A stretch of 64,000 nucleotides of DNA from Bemisia tabaci (lineage: Eukaryota > Arthropoda > Insecta > Hemiptera > Aleyrodidae), in the NCBI RefSeq assembly GCF_918797505.1, contig NC_092795.1:63917056-63981055 (forward strand). The letters run 5' to 3'. Within the stretch, counting starts at the first letter, position 1, and each line of letters starts with the position of its first letter. Made by a program: the position numbers and the translations under genes. This document shows positions 12,787 through 24,470 of the stretch, one piece after another. The notes below the pieces were generated by a model. The model worked only from the letters and a program-made list of their open reading frames with translations, was not told the origin of the DNA and made no database searches.

Positions 12787-13323
12787 TGGGTAAAAAAGAA
12801 TAGTTTGATACCCTAAATTCATCAGTGACCTTGGAAAGAAATTTAAATTTCAGTAAAAATGGGATTCTAGAAGGGGACAGGACTTAGACTTAAAACAGCA
12901 TATTACTTAGGTTTTTGGCGTAAAAAGGTGGTGTTTTGAAAGCCTTCGAAACTTCCTTATCAACTGAAATTTCGATTTTTCTGATATTACGAATGAATTT
13001 AGTGTTTCTAATAATGTGCGCATTCAATTTTTATGGGAGTCAGCAGTGCATCACCGTTGCCAAAATGCAGGAAAACTGATTCTCTTTCAGAACTTTGGGA
13101 AGGGCTGTAGTCCTCATAAAGAGCACTTCCGGAAAAAAATTCACGGAAGGAAAGTTTTATTTTGGTTCCTAGAACATAGTGGCTTAACACTGTAACACTG
13201 TATATGAAGCTCTTGAATTTGTCAGAAATTTGCTGTATGAGTACTGATTCCATGTAAAATTTCGCGAGAAGCACGATGGTGCCACTGTTTCCCTCTGAAA
13301 TTAACCTCAAAGATCATAAGAAG
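12787..13323. other. No gene recognised
   Basis: AT-rich with no support for coding or RNA features. Confidence 0.5.
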
Positions 13324-13594
13324 CTCTCAAAATCGAGGCCGTAATGGAGGGGGTATCCATGCTATCCCAAGAGTTCACCTCTATATCAGTGCAAACTCAT
13401 AATGCAACGATAGAGAGAAAATACATTAATGGGGCTGCCAATTTGTTTGGGGATTCCAAAAATGAAAATACGGCGACCCTACCAATGGATTACCTCCGTA
13501 TTTTTGCATAGAGAGTTTGTCTTGATATAGAGGTACAGGATCCCAGACTAGCGTGGGATATCCCCTCCATCATAACGCCTCAATACTGTGAGAG
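13324..13594. mobile_element. MITE with ~60-bp inverted ends
   Basis: The left CTCTCAAAATCGAGGCCGTAATGGAGGGGGTATCC is mirrored by GGGATATCCCCTCCATCATAACGCCTCAATACTGTGAGAG. Further inside, ACCTCTATATCA mirrors TGATATAGAGGT. The whole unit would fold into one long imperfect hairpin. Non-coding. Confidence 0.7.
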
Positions 13595-14682
13595 TTTTTT
13601 TGAGCTCCAGAGTTGAGATGAGAAAATACCATTATGGTTGACAAAAAATTGTACGCTAGAGAAAGTACTTAAATGGAAAATCCGTGACACACGCAAGAGC
13701 TCCATTGTATCTGGACGCAAAAGGAGGGATTTCTGGAGGAATGCGGCATCTTTGGGCTGACGGAAGAGCGGCGTGGCGGCGCTTGGGCTTGGACCTCGAC
13801 TGAGACGAAGGGAAAGCGCGCGCTCGGGACGTCATATTTCAATTGCGAACCCTTTCAAGTTGGCTTTAATTTCATTCTTCCCGGAGCAAAGGGCGTAACG
13901 CTAATCTCCTCGTTAAAAGTCAAAAGCCGTCTTCGCGCGCCGCGCCCGCCGAGGTCCTTCTTTCGCGAATCCAATATCGAGCAAAGGATCGCTCTCCTTC
14001 CGAGAGCTACGTGTTGTTTAACCGGAATCTACGGTCGGGTTACCGGAACCCTCGGACATCCGCCGCGGAAGATAATTCCGGATCGCGCTCGAAACTCAAC
14101 GTACGGATTATGGTCTGGATACAGGAGAGATGCTTTTAAAATCGGGTTCTGTCTGTGTCTGTGTTCTGTTCTGTCGGCTCCTTCGATTTATAATTGAATC
14201 GTAAATAGATATTGCAAAGCCTGACCTTATTCAGATGATTGTTATTACCGCCGTGCTAAGGAAGAACGCTGTATGAAATTCGAGAAATTCGAAATTCGAT
14301 AGTTGCCACATTTCCCTTGATAAAACATGTATTTTTGACAACATTCATACATATTTTTCCCTCGAATTTTCAGATATTTTAGATTAAGTTTGCTTGAAAA
14401 GAAGGCGTAAGATTTGCGTTAAAAACTGTCTGAAACTTTGGGGAAATAATATTCATAATTTTCCCCAGTAAATTAGGTTTTTATCGGAGGAAACTTGGCA
14501 ACGTCTGAAGGCTTGCACGGCTCACACGGCAGATTAGTGTGCGCCGGAAGAGGGACCATTTTAATCCTAATTTTGATGGTGATCTGTGGCTACAATTAAA
14601 TTCAACTGTACTGTGATCATACATAGGAGAGGGATTAAGATTGGTCACATTTAAATAAAGAACTAAAAAGAAACGGACCTTA
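13595..14682. other. Spacer with a CpG-rich segment (13720-14100)
   Basis: From 13720 to 14100 GC and CpG rise sharply against the background. No open frame with exon character runs through it. It could be a promoter-like CpG segment or GC-rich repeat. The rest is ordinary AT-rich sequence. Confidence 0.35.
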
Positions 14683-14690
14683 ATTGTGAT

Positions 14691-14856
14691 CAGTGGCGTG
14701 GCGTGATTTGCGATACATCGATTGATGCGTCATTTCAACCTATATGGAAAAGGGTCAATAAATAGAGTGTTCACAGGGAACACCTTAATAATCGATCTTT
14801 TCCCATACGTTCGCATGGAGGAATATCGATAATCGATCATTCACGCTACGCCACTG
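14691..14856. mobile_element. hAT-type MITE with perfect 8-bp duplication
   Basis: The termini are CAGTGGCGTGGCGTGA and the inverse TCACGCTACGCCACTG. Flanks are ATTGTGAT at 14683-14690 and ATTGTGAT at 14857-14864. CAGTGGCG-type ends with an 8-bp duplication are the signature of hAT elements. The interior repeats ATCGAT words (ATCGATTATCGAT). Length is 166 bp, non-coding. Confidence 0.92.
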
Positions 14857-15639
14857 ATTGTGATATAAGCCCTGTTATGCATGTATTCCTACAGGTCTAA
14901 TGACCCAAGACAAACAGTAAAGATGGTTTCTTTTCATTTCAATTGTCCAATGGGTCACTAAACCATGAACGAATTCTAACTCGCGAATACATCCCGCCCG
15001 GCAAGGGAGCAATATGTACGTTGCCGCAACGTTGCAAGGCAACATTTTTGATGATATTGCTTTGTAAAGGTAAAGCAGCAACGTTTAAGCAATGTTTCAG
15101 CAATGTTGCCTGACATTATATTTTAGACAATATTTTCAAAACGTTTTTAGAAATGTTTCTGGAACATTATTAAAAAACGTTTCAATAAATATTTCTTAGA
15201 TATATTGTGACAACGTTGTTAAACATTATTAGTCAGGGAGAAACACGATTTGACCCGGAACAAATTGCTGAACAAACTTTTCCTATGTAAACGTCATCAG
15301 TAGGTCCTCCTGAACAACATACCAAAAGTTTACCACGGTCCGACCCCGGAACACCCCCCAAAATGCCTAAATTTCAAAATGGCGGCCATAATAAGGCCTC
15401 TGGGCTTTCGGTTTTTTAAAATGCGCATATAGTGTCATGTGAGGTATCAATCCCTGTGTAATTTTGGTCGTAGAACTCAGATATGAGGTCAAGCAGATGC
15501 TGTGCTGCAAATCGGAGGGGACACTTTTCCACTGTTTCAGGTGTTCTCCTTTCTGTTGTTTCTCAACAGATGATTTTCTCCAATCAATATAAGGGAATGC
15601 GCCCTCATACAATGTCGCAAAAATATGTATACGTATATA

Positions 15640-15930
15640 CAAAAATAAACAAAAATTAATTGATAGATAATTCAAAAAATAAAAAAATTAACAATAAAAA
15701 TATACAAATGAAGATAAAATTAAAAAAAATAAAAAAATAATTTAAAAATAAAAAATAAAATAAAAAAAATAAATATAAATAATTAGAAAATAATTTAATA
15801 CAAAATAAAAATACCAAATAATTATAATAATAAAAAATAATTCTAATATAATTAAATAAATAATTAAAATAACAATAATTTTATTTATATAAAATGAATA
15901 TATTTATTCAATTCTTTTTTAATTTTTTTT
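15640..15930. repeat. A/T low-complexity tract
   Basis: Almost pure A and T with AAATAAAAT-like monotony over about 270 bases. No gene. Confidence 0.9.
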
Positions 15931-16083
15931 CAGACTCCTTTTTTTTAAAAACTTGATCTTCCTAATATTATGTTCAGTATCCTTCGTTGTAGAATTATGC
16001 ACAGAAATGCAAGAATATCATTGCTTTCTATCATTGAACCAGATCTAGGGATGTTTATTAATGCTAAATAACCAATCTCTATT

Positions 16084-16203
16084 ACGCGAGCGTCCGTAGC
16101 TGAGTGGCAGCGACACACGGGCGATCACTGAAGTTCAGCAACGTCGGGTGTAGTTAGTACTTCGATGGGAGCCCGCTTGGGAACCCGGGCGGAGCGCGGC
16201 TAC
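16084..16203 (+). repeat. 5S rRNA-derived repeat (SINE3-like or 5S pseudogene)
   Basis: CGATCACTGAAGTTCAGCAACGTCGGG..TAGTTAGTACTTCGATGGGAG..CGC.TGGGAAC.CCGGG reproduces the second half of arthropod 5S rRNA, including the internal control region. The first 45 bases do not match 5S well; GTCCGTAGCTGAGTGGCAGCGAC looks instead like a tRNA box A. It lies inside the CCC/GGG-ended element. The most economical reading is a 5S-headed SINE or a 5S pseudogene, not a working 5S gene, because conserved bases are changed and no T-run terminator follows directly. Confidence 0.75.
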
Positions 16204-16538
16204 TATCGGACTTAGAGTGAATTTCGGGTGCCTAAGAAACGCTTCTCTGCGGTCCACATTGAATTCTAGGAGTAAAAATGCAGAGTACTCCTAAAATAAA
16301 TCACCGAAATTTTTTCACCGTATTTTTGCAACATTCCCATTATGTTGCTAAAACGTATTTTTGCAACATTCCCATTATGTTGCTGAAAACACATTGCAGA
16401 CACATTGCCAATCACGTTCATGCAAGCTGACAAAATTACACGTTGTGGCAACGTTACCACAACGTTGCCCGAATACGTAAATGGCGAAATTGCAACGTTT
16501 TGGCAACGTTGCCACAACGTAATTTTGCCGGGCGGGAT

Positions 16539-17260
16539 GTTTCCAATCATAAATGGCGCGTAGAGCACGATGCGCACATTAAAAGCGCAAAAAAGTTACG
16601 CGAAAATCGAGAAACACGCTGTTCAAAAAGCGCAACTTTTTCGCAAATTTAAACGGCCCCGGTTTCGCGCCAAACCGAATGATGTTTTCCGGCACCAATC
16701 AGATAAGCGAGCAAGGGTTTTACGACTTCCGTCAAATGTCTCTCTACTCTTCGTATATGAAAACAACACGAAAGTAGAAACTATACCTTCAGAATCAGTT
16801 AATCAAATCTCATTCTGGTTATCTGTGGGTAACAAGCAAAAATTCCACTTTCAAACACGTTTTGTTTTAACAAACATCAATGATAAAGAGAGGAGACAGC
16901 AATTTGACTGCCGCAGTGCCTAACTGTCATCATTTTCCCTCCATTATGGCGCGTTTTTAGTTCTTCCGAGTCTTTCGACATTTTTAAAGTGGGCTTGTCC
17001 AAAATTTTAGCTTGAAAAATACGCAATAAATCACTACGTAATTTACTCACATTTACTTTCAGAATATTAAATGGGAAACACAAGGTTCGGTGACCCATGT
17101 ATCAATTATACTGATAACACTACATTTCATATATTGTTCAATGAAAATCAACCTCCTCTCTAACTTTATTTTTTTTCTTAGAAGTTTTTCATTGTATGTT
17201 GCGCGATCTCTAAGTGCTTAGAAAACGTATATTACGGTGCTTTAAATCTCAACTTGAGTA
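16539..17260. other. No gene recognised
   Basis: A 117-codon frame at 16570-16923 has no domain I recognise and an unremarkable composition. I do not call it a gene. Confidence 0.4.
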
Positions 17261-17475
17261 TCTATACTATAAGCTCTCACACCTCCTAAATGTTCATTTT
17301 TGGTAACGCTTACTTACAGCGCTCTATCGGGCCAGTTTTCATGATTTTTGCGGTTATTGACAGGCAATTGTCTCTAAGCGAGCCCGTTCTATTCAGACTT
17401 TGAAAATACGACCCAGGTTTTTGTAAGTCACGTGGTAAAGTTGCGAATCCTCCCGTTTAAACAATAATGTAATGA
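17261..17475 (+). mobile_element. Helitron 5' end, truncated
   Basis: TCTATACTATAAGCTC follows an A at 17260. The next 200 bases parallel 5751-5960 (GGGCCAGTTTTCATGATTTTTGCGG, GGCAATTGTCTCTA, ACGTGGTAAAGTTGCGAA). No hairpin chain or CTAG end follows, so the 3' part is missing or unrecognisable. Confidence 0.7.
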
Positions 17476-18942
17476 CCGATAAAACATCATTTGGGATGAG
17501 CGGTCATCGAGGACTGTAACGGCCTGTTTGCCTGAGTTGAACACTCGCTTTACGCAGTTCTGTACTGTTACTAATTAGAGTTAACTTTTTTTCTTTTTGA
17601 CCGTAATTATAATTTTTGGAACTTCTTGACTTTGTTTTCCCCGCGAAATGGTGTGGACTCAGCACCACTTCACCACCTTCCTAGAATCCGAAATCAGTGA
17701 ACAGTTCAAGGAAAAATATCCACAGCATATCTTTAAAGTAAATATTGTATCGAGAATAATTTGGCAATATCAGAATGCTCATACGGCGTTCACCTTATCA
17801 CATGAGCATCAGGAACGGAGGGTTTCAATAGTGGATTCGGCAACCGCGAGCAAGGACTCTCAGTGGCAAATGAGAGACGCGGTCGGTCAGGAGTTGTGCG
17901 ATCGGAGGTTGGCGCCCGGCGGGACGGAGGATGCAATCCGCCGTACACGCTCGCGTGCCCGCGGCCACAGCCCGACGCCGCGCCTCGTCGCGCCGTCTTA
18001 ACGTAGCATCTGTCACTGACGGTACTTAACCCCCACCCACCCTCCGGTTTTTCCGACGCGAGCCGTCCCCTCACCCTCCGCCCGCTCCGTCGCGACTCAT
18101 CGAATTACAACTTCGTTCTTAAATTGGCTTCGGATTTTTTGCTAGATCCTCGTTTCCCAAGGCGGGCGCTCTGATTGGCCCGCTTGATGTGACCGCGTTT
18201 CGGGGATAACAACTGAGTGCCGTCGGACGTTGTGCAATTGAAATGGTGGAGTTGTCGTGAGGGGAATGGGAGTGCTTTTTGATAACGTTTTGGCACGATG
18301 TAAGCTCCAAAGCAGTGTGCTACTCAACTCTAACCAAAAGGCATAAAATACTGATGTGTAATTTCAACGACACTAATTTGCAATGATAAATCACTATGTC
18401 TGTATCAATCATGTGTCACCTATCTCTACTGAGTAAGTAATGACACAAATCGATGGCCAGATAGTGAAACCCCGTATTTCCGCTCGCGACATTGCGGACC
18501 TCCTGTTACACTTTATTTTTCTTTCGAAAACTAGTTAACGTAGTTCCTGAACCTAGCCTGACGAACAAAGTTTTTCTACGAGAAAGACTAAGAGGATTCT
18601 CTGAGACCTTCACAAAGAGAACATTGGTTTTTACTTTTCATGTGCTTTTTTCAAGTTTTTCCATGCCAGCGTTGGATATAATGCCTCATAAGCCTCCCTG
18701 TCAAATTTAAACCCGCATTCCGATATGAGAAGGACAATCGGTAGCTCGCCGACCGCCGCAATGGGTAGCGCTCCTAACACCCCGCCGCGCCGCTGCCGGC
18801 CCTATCGTCATACGAATACCCCAACGCTTCCAGCACTCCAGCAAGCGCGCTACCGTCATTCTGCAGCCTGAATCCTCATGCATACAGCTCCCGTGTCCGG
18901 CACCGCAGCATGCAATGCTGCCAACTTTCCTTGCAGTGAAAA
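17476..18942. other. Spacer with two GC-rich patches
   Basis: 17870-18090 and 18720-18900 are GC-rich without a convincing exon. At 18475-18545 a short stretch (CGGACCTCCTGTTACACTTTATTTT) resembles 41580-41620 and may belong to the same small MITE family. Otherwise nothing recognisable. Confidence 0.4.
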
Positions 18943-19317
18943 TAAAACACGAAGAAAAATCCAACATGAGCATGTTGGACAAGCGTGCCGAATACTTGAA
19001 ATGTTGGACACATACCTACTATTTTCACGTCTTTGCTGTTTGTATCAATTGGTACTTTTCACTAAATTTGGAAGAAAACATTGATTCAAATTGATGAAGT
19101 TTAATTTTAAAGATTCCGTCCAATTATTTTGATTTTAAGCATATATTACGTGGCATTTACGCACGACCGCGATTAGGGCGGACTGCCGTCCATCGAAATC
19201 GGGTTAAGTTAATCCCTTTGGATTTCCAACTGTAACTTCTTTTGTTTTCGGCCGATTTTTACAAATGAGGTCTTTTTTTATTTGTATTTTAACAGAGAAC
19301 AAGAAAACACTCGCTAC

Positions 19318-19530
19318 TTAGTTTATGAAGTTACTTTCGTGACTCTGTTTTACCCTTCGTCATCTATAAAAGTGTAATGATACTGTAATACCCCGGTACT
19401 CGTGACCCCGCCATCCGCTGATTCGCTTATACGCTATTGAATTTTTGCGGTGTTACCCCACTATCCGCGACTCCATGGCTCACTTATCCACGATCGGTAT
19501 TTTCTGCATAATATCAAGCTTACAGGAGAA
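19318..19530. mobile_element. pogo/Tigger-related insertion in the left arm
   Basis: The right arm reads continuously across this point (GACACTCACTAAATAGACGG), so these ~210 bases were added here or lost there. The segment contains ACTGTAATACCCCGGTAC..CCGC and ACTATCCGCGACTCC, like the pogo/Tigger-type end at 59513. It also contains a ~50-base stretch (TTTACCCTTCGTCATCTATA) shared, inverted, with 59965-60022. Confidence 0.55.
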
Positions 19531-20002
19531 GCGCAAATAGACGGAAAACATTTTTTGTGAAAATTTGGTGGATCCTGGCGTCATTTTGAATGGTTAATCG
19601 GGCGTGAAAGAGAAGAGTCGACTGGGGCGAGCGGCGTTTTTGTCTTCGTGCTCGAAACCCGACACTGACATCCGATAACCGATACTTCACTGCAGTTGGT
19701 TTAAGTAAATTTCTGTATGGGCCACGCCGCCACGATTAGTACATGGTATAATGAGTCACGAGGCTCATCACAGATTGCACTTACAGCACAAGACGCCCAT
19801 TGGCTAAAAAGTTTTGGCGGGATAGAAGCTACTATATTTGAGTCCTCCGAGCGTAGAAAAGCTTATATGAGGTTTCTGTCAAATGAAATAATACGGGTTT
19901 GACAGGAAAATGTTTTCAAGGGTTTCCAATTTGCAGTTCATTCGGTTTTTTGGTAAAAGACCACCAGGGCTTGACAGTATAACGGTTCAAAGACAAAAAA
20001 AA

Positions 20003-20117
20003 AAACGGGTCCGAGAAAAAAAAAACAATTTATTGAGTAGCAATGGTTGATCGGTGTGTTGTGCTATGGCACATCTGAGTGATTTCAAAAAGCGAGCCCT
20101 ACTGGCACGCTTAAAAC
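20003..20117 (+). repeat. Dispersed repeat X, copy 1
   Basis: ACGGGTCCGAG..GTTGATCGGTGTG..GATTTCAAAAAGCGAGCCCTACTGGCACGCTTAAAA. Matching copies are at 40137-40259 (inverted) and 60363-60482 (same orientation). It directly precedes the retrotransposon fragment and may be part of it, or a separate short element. Confidence 0.75.
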
Positions 20118-20768
20118 TACAAATATAATATCAAGGATGAGAATTGGTCGCGTGTTATTTCCAGAACACCTTAGCGCATAAGACTCAAAGACAACGATAA
20201 ATGCCCCTGTGGGCAGATAGGAACAATCAAACACATCCTTCTTTATTGCCCAAATATAATACAACCAAAAAATATCTACAACCTCATGAGAAACCCGGAT
20301 CCTCAAGTGATCATCGACTCCAAAACTGCCCCGTCAAGAAAAGAATTAGAACTCTACCAAGAACTGGAATCCCACTTAATCAATAATCAAATCTCATGCC
20401 AAAGTAACCCCTTACTAAGCGGTATTGCTGTTTGTCTAGCGACTGAGGCCAGGTGCGACCCACATCCAGAGTGCGCAAGCTCTTTTATATATAAGGTAAA
20501 CGAAGAAAAAAGGCGTGTGCCTGAATCGTTTTGGCAGCAATGCCAAGAAATTGGTTTAGCTACCAGACTTCTATACTGTATATCGTGGCACTTTTATGAC
20601 TGCTTCGATTGCAGTTTTCCGGGGAGCACTTCCTCAAATAAAACTTTCTTCGCTGACAGCCCGTGGTAACTCTCAGCGCAACACTAGTTCGACTCTCGGA
20701 TTCTGTCATTTTGTCAGCGTTGCCCGACTGTCGGAGGTATTTGAATCGAGTTTAACAAAAAAAAACAA
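20112..20768 (+). pseudogene. 3' fragment of a non-LTR retrotransposon (RNase H tail)
   Basis: From about 20112 the frame reads ...RIGRVLFPEHLS and, after a frameshift near 20172-20180, continues RLKDNDKCPCGQIGTIKH then ILLYCP. This TGH.LFPEHL...C.CG...H.L..CP pattern closes the RNase H-like region of jockey/I/R1-type retrotransposon polyproteins. The frame stays open to about 20669 with no further recognised domain, followed by 3' sequence and an A-rich tail (AACAAAAAAAAAC, about 20753-20765). The right arm of the giant repeat lacks it (AAAGACAAAACAAGCGGG), so it is a 5'-truncated insertion. The intact protein would carry the element's reverse transcription and RNA removal; this copy is dead. 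Confidence 0.7.
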
Positions 20769-21714
20769 GCGAGAAAGCTCTAATACGTAGGTATTAGAGA
20801 AGCGCTCAGCGGTGAGCGCAACTTTAATGAGTCTCAGCTTTAATTTACTACCTTTTAACTGAGTATGTTTAAATTTGCAATGATAAAAGTAAGTATTTCT
20901 TAATATATTAATAAAACATCGAAAATGGTGCTGCCCCCCCCCCCTCCTCCCACCAAAAAAATTCCAAGATCCAAAAGAAAAAATAATGATCCATCACGTA
21001 AATATTGAACTATTAATACATAAAAAACCCTGGATTACTCATAAAAAGAGAAAAATCTATTGCGGCTCAAAAAAAAATAACTTTTCTTGAAAACTTAAGA
21101 AAATGTATCAAAGATGAACGTATCACTTAACGAAGCCAAATTAGTTGTTTTAATGCTGCCCTACTTGGACGAGTAAAAAATACTATAGGTAAATAAATGA
21201 GGAAAATATAAATATTAATTGGTAAATGATGAGACAATAAACGAAATCAATCAACTACAACTGAGTAAGTACTAAAGGTAACTTTTCGCGAATTGAAGGC
21301 ACCATAGGTGTCCGGGTCCGTGGCCGGCCACTAGGTCGCAGCACACTATGCTAAAACCTTCTAATGAGAATGACCCATGATGTACTCTCTCCTGTGTCTT
21401 TATTCTCTATGACTCTCTTTCTTAGTGTGATAACATGATAACAATAATCTAACGTAGAATAATCATGTAGTAGATTCATAATTTTTCATATATTTTAGGA
21501 ATATGAATGCGTTTACGGTAATTTCTGGCCAACCAAAGGCAGAAGTTACCTTTACACCTTAATTTATAAAGGTAACTTACGTTCTGTGTAAGTAATAAAT
21601 CATGCTGACCCAAATATCTGAAACCCTCTGCTGTGATAACATTCGAATCTGTCACTGTAACGGGGACATTAATATCTTCAATATGTCTTTAATGTATAAT
21701 CTGTAGGTAAAATT

Positions 21715-21978
21715 ACTTTACCACTCTAAGACATTACAACAGTCTTTCAACATCCTAAGCTTTTCAAATGTACACCTCGGATATCTGCTGCGTCATACAT
21801 TTTTGCATAATCAAACCATTTAATTTTTTAAACTCTTCGTGATTTTTAATTGTAACGCGTCACGTGCTTGATATTAATTGGGGTTGCTCTGATACCAGGT
21901 GAGTAGGTATATCGTAACAGGTCGATGGTTTAACTAACAGACCACGTATATCGATTGCGGTGCTTGAAAATCTCACAA
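21715..21978. repeat. Direct repeat, copy 1 (LTR-like)
   Basis: About 260 bases from TTACCACTCTAAG to GGTGCTTGAAAATCTC are repeated almost exactly at 22963-23215 in the same orientation. Together they bracket about 980 bp that includes the foldback element. This could be a small LTR-like (TRIM) structure or a duplicated host sequence. I see no primer-binding site or TG...CA ends, so the LTR reading is weak. Confidence 0.7.
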
Positions 21979-22082
21979 ACATTGACATTTTCCCAAACCG
22001 CGGGAGGGGCGCGGGGCGGGGGGTGCCCCACTCGTAAGTCGAACTTTTCGAATGGCACCCCCACTTTTTTATTTCAAAAATC

Positions 22083-22943
22083 AATTCTACGCAAAAAAAC
22101 AAGCCACCCTGACCAAACCGAATGTAAATCGGACAATTTTTCAGTGATTGGCAGAAGTTGAAACATTTTTTTCATGATCTTTTCAAATATTTCCCACGCC
22201 CAATGGAATTGCCGTATCAAACCAAACTCTCCGCCAAAAAAATTCTTAAACATTGCACTTTCGATGAAAAAAAAATCAAAAAAATCTACTGCACTCGAAA
22301 TCTGGAGCACGCGGAGCCCTTCTTTGCGACATTAAAATTCGTTTTACCGAACATTTCCGAGGGGCGCTCATCGGGAGGGAGTATTAAGTTTTAGACAAGA
22401 ATTATTATTCTTTTTTCTGAAGCAAAAGAAACCGTGTCCATGAAAAAAACAGCTAAGCAGAAAAACGACGCCCCGCGGAAAAATAGCGTTCTCAGAAGTG
22501 TCAAGGCCCGGCTCAAGTCATTGACCCCCCCCCCCCCCCCACCAAAAAAAAGCTAATCCATTTGTTTTTCTACTTAACTGCTTCTTCATGTAAACGATTT
22601 CTTATGCTTCAGAAAAAAGAAAAATAATTCTTGTCTAAAACTTACTACTCCCTCCCAATGAGCACCCCTCGTTAATGTTCGGTAAAACGAATTTTAATGT
22701 CGCAAAGAAGGGCTCCGCGTGCTCCAGATTTCGAATGCAGCAGATTTTTTTATTTTTTTATCGAAAGTGCAATGTTTAAGAATTTTTTTGGTGGGGAGTT
22801 TGGTTTGATACGGCGATTTTATTGGGCGTGGGTAATTTTTGAAAAGAGCATGAAAAAAAATGTTTCAACCTCTGCCAATCACTGAAAATTTGTCCGATTT
22901 ACATTCGGTTTGGTCAGGGTGGCTTGTTTTTTTGCGTAGAATT
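22083..22943. mobile_element. Foldback element with ~390-bp arms (left-arm copy)
   Basis: 22083-22480 is the reverse complement of 22555-22943 (ends AATTCTACGC...GCGTAGAATT), leaving a spacer of roughly 75 bases with a long C run. The two arms differ at scattered sites (for example GAGCGCCCCTC versus GAGCACCCCTC). The right giant arm carries the same element at 45105-45964, so it was present before the arms separated. The arms contain no protein family; short frames in them are mirror images of each other. Confidence 0.88.
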
Positions 22944-22962
22944 ACCTCAATTAAATTACCTT

Positions 22963-23215
22963 ACCACTCTAAGTCATTACAACGGACTTTCAACATCGTA
23001 AGCTTTTCAAATGTACACCTCGGATATCTGCTGCGTCATACATTTTTGCATAATCAAACCATTTAATTTTTTAAACTCTTCGTGATTTTTAATTGTAACG
23101 CGTCACGTGCTTGATATTAATTTGGGTTGCTCTGATACCAGGTGAGTAGGTATATCGTAACAGGTCGATGGTTTAACTAACAGACCACGTATATCGATTG
23201 CGGTGCTTGAAAATC
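22963..23215. repeat. Direct repeat, copy 2 (LTR-like)
   Basis: Second copy of 21715-21978. A counterpart is present in the right giant arm at 44835-45090 (inverted). The first copy has no counterpart there. Confidence 0.7.
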
Positions 23216-24470
23216 TCCGCTCCCACTTTATTCTTTTGACGGAGAACAAGTCAATTTTGCTCCTTGGTTTTCACAGAGTTTTCTTCGCACAGAGAAGAAA
23301 AATTGCAGAAGTATTTAAAAATTGACTTTGGTTGGTTTTCCGTGTAAGGAAGAAAGTAGGTACCTATGAGAGGAGGTTTAAAAAGTTGCAAACCGAGATA
23401 CGATGTCTGGTAGTTTCACCGTCGAACTGTATTTTACAGAAATTACATTGTGAGTATGGAGCTGATCACTAGAATTACAATGCATAGATATGTAGGATAA
23501 AGGTGATTGCAACAGTAATTCTCATAAATGTTTCATGACACCTGCACAAAAGATCAGTGGTTTCTGCACAGTTAAAAAAAAATGGACTTGTGTATTATTG
23601 TGTAGTTGTTTTTAGAAATTTCAGTGTACTTCTTCTGAAAATCTTGGAGTAAAAATACTCGAGGTGGAGAAAAAGTGCACAATCTCGATGAATAAACACA
23701 AATAACAAAAAAATGCTTACAAAAATTACTCAAGGGCTCTTCTGACTGAGTGAAATCGTAGAACTTTGTGTTTTCAAAATAAAAACACAACACTTGCAAC
23801 ATATTCTGAGCTCTTAAGAAAAGATGCACAATAATATCACGACTCTGTGTTTCTTTTCATTAACGAGAGAGAATGTTTTTACGGTCCTAAGAAAATATTC
23901 TTACGTCGGTGTTGTTTTGCACACTCGTAGACTAAAACATCATGGTGCAAAGAGAAATAAAACACAGGCAATCTCGAGAAAAAAACTCAAAACGGTTGGG
24001 CACCAGAACCTCTGTGTGTTAAAATAAATTAACCAATTGGGAGAAAAAATACTCTACTAGTATGATTAAGTTCTGAAATGATGTAAAGAAACACACTACA
24101 AATATATGAAAGTGCACGAGTTTGTGCACAAATTAACAGCTCTGTGTGTTAATGCTCATTGTTCGTGTGTAAAAACACAGTGGTTGTGTATATATTTTGG
24201 TTCACGCATGCGCAGTAAGTCCCCGTCTCGCAACGCAGATACCCATGATCCTCAGTTAGAGCGTGCGCGATCCGCGAGACCCATGTCCAAGTGAATTGTG
24301 CAACCCAGGTCGAGTGTTCTTCCGTTGTATATTTTTAACGTATTAAGCATTCCATTGCGTGATATACTTATTGTGTTTGAACGATAGCATCGTTACGAAA
24401 AGGCTCCGCTGCCTTATACTTAGTGATTTATAGTGATTACGAATGGAAAGACGAATGAACAACTAGCATA

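Larger units (their letters stand above)
14993..16536. mobile_element. CCC/GGG-ended element with CAACGTTG-word interior
   Basis: The left end is CCCGCCCGGCAA and the right end TTGCCGGGCGGG. AT precedes the left end (14991-14992) and follows the right end (16537-16538), a 2-bp duplication. Both subterminal regions are crowded with variants of GCAACGTTGC, CAACATT and AACGTTT. The middle holds an A/T low-complexity tract and a 5S-derived repeat, probably nested. No transposase. It shares its design with the elements at 36308-37414 and 41790-43308 but not their sequence. Confidence 0.75.

Noticed and set aside
17648..18001. 117-codon open frame as a gene
   Set aside because: The second half is an arginine/alanine-rich translation of a GC patch, open in several frames at once, and has no recognised domain.
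21715..23215. Complete LTR retrotransposon
   Set aside because: The bracketed 980 bp has no gag, protease, reverse transcriptase or primer-binding site, and the repeats lack TG..CA ends.
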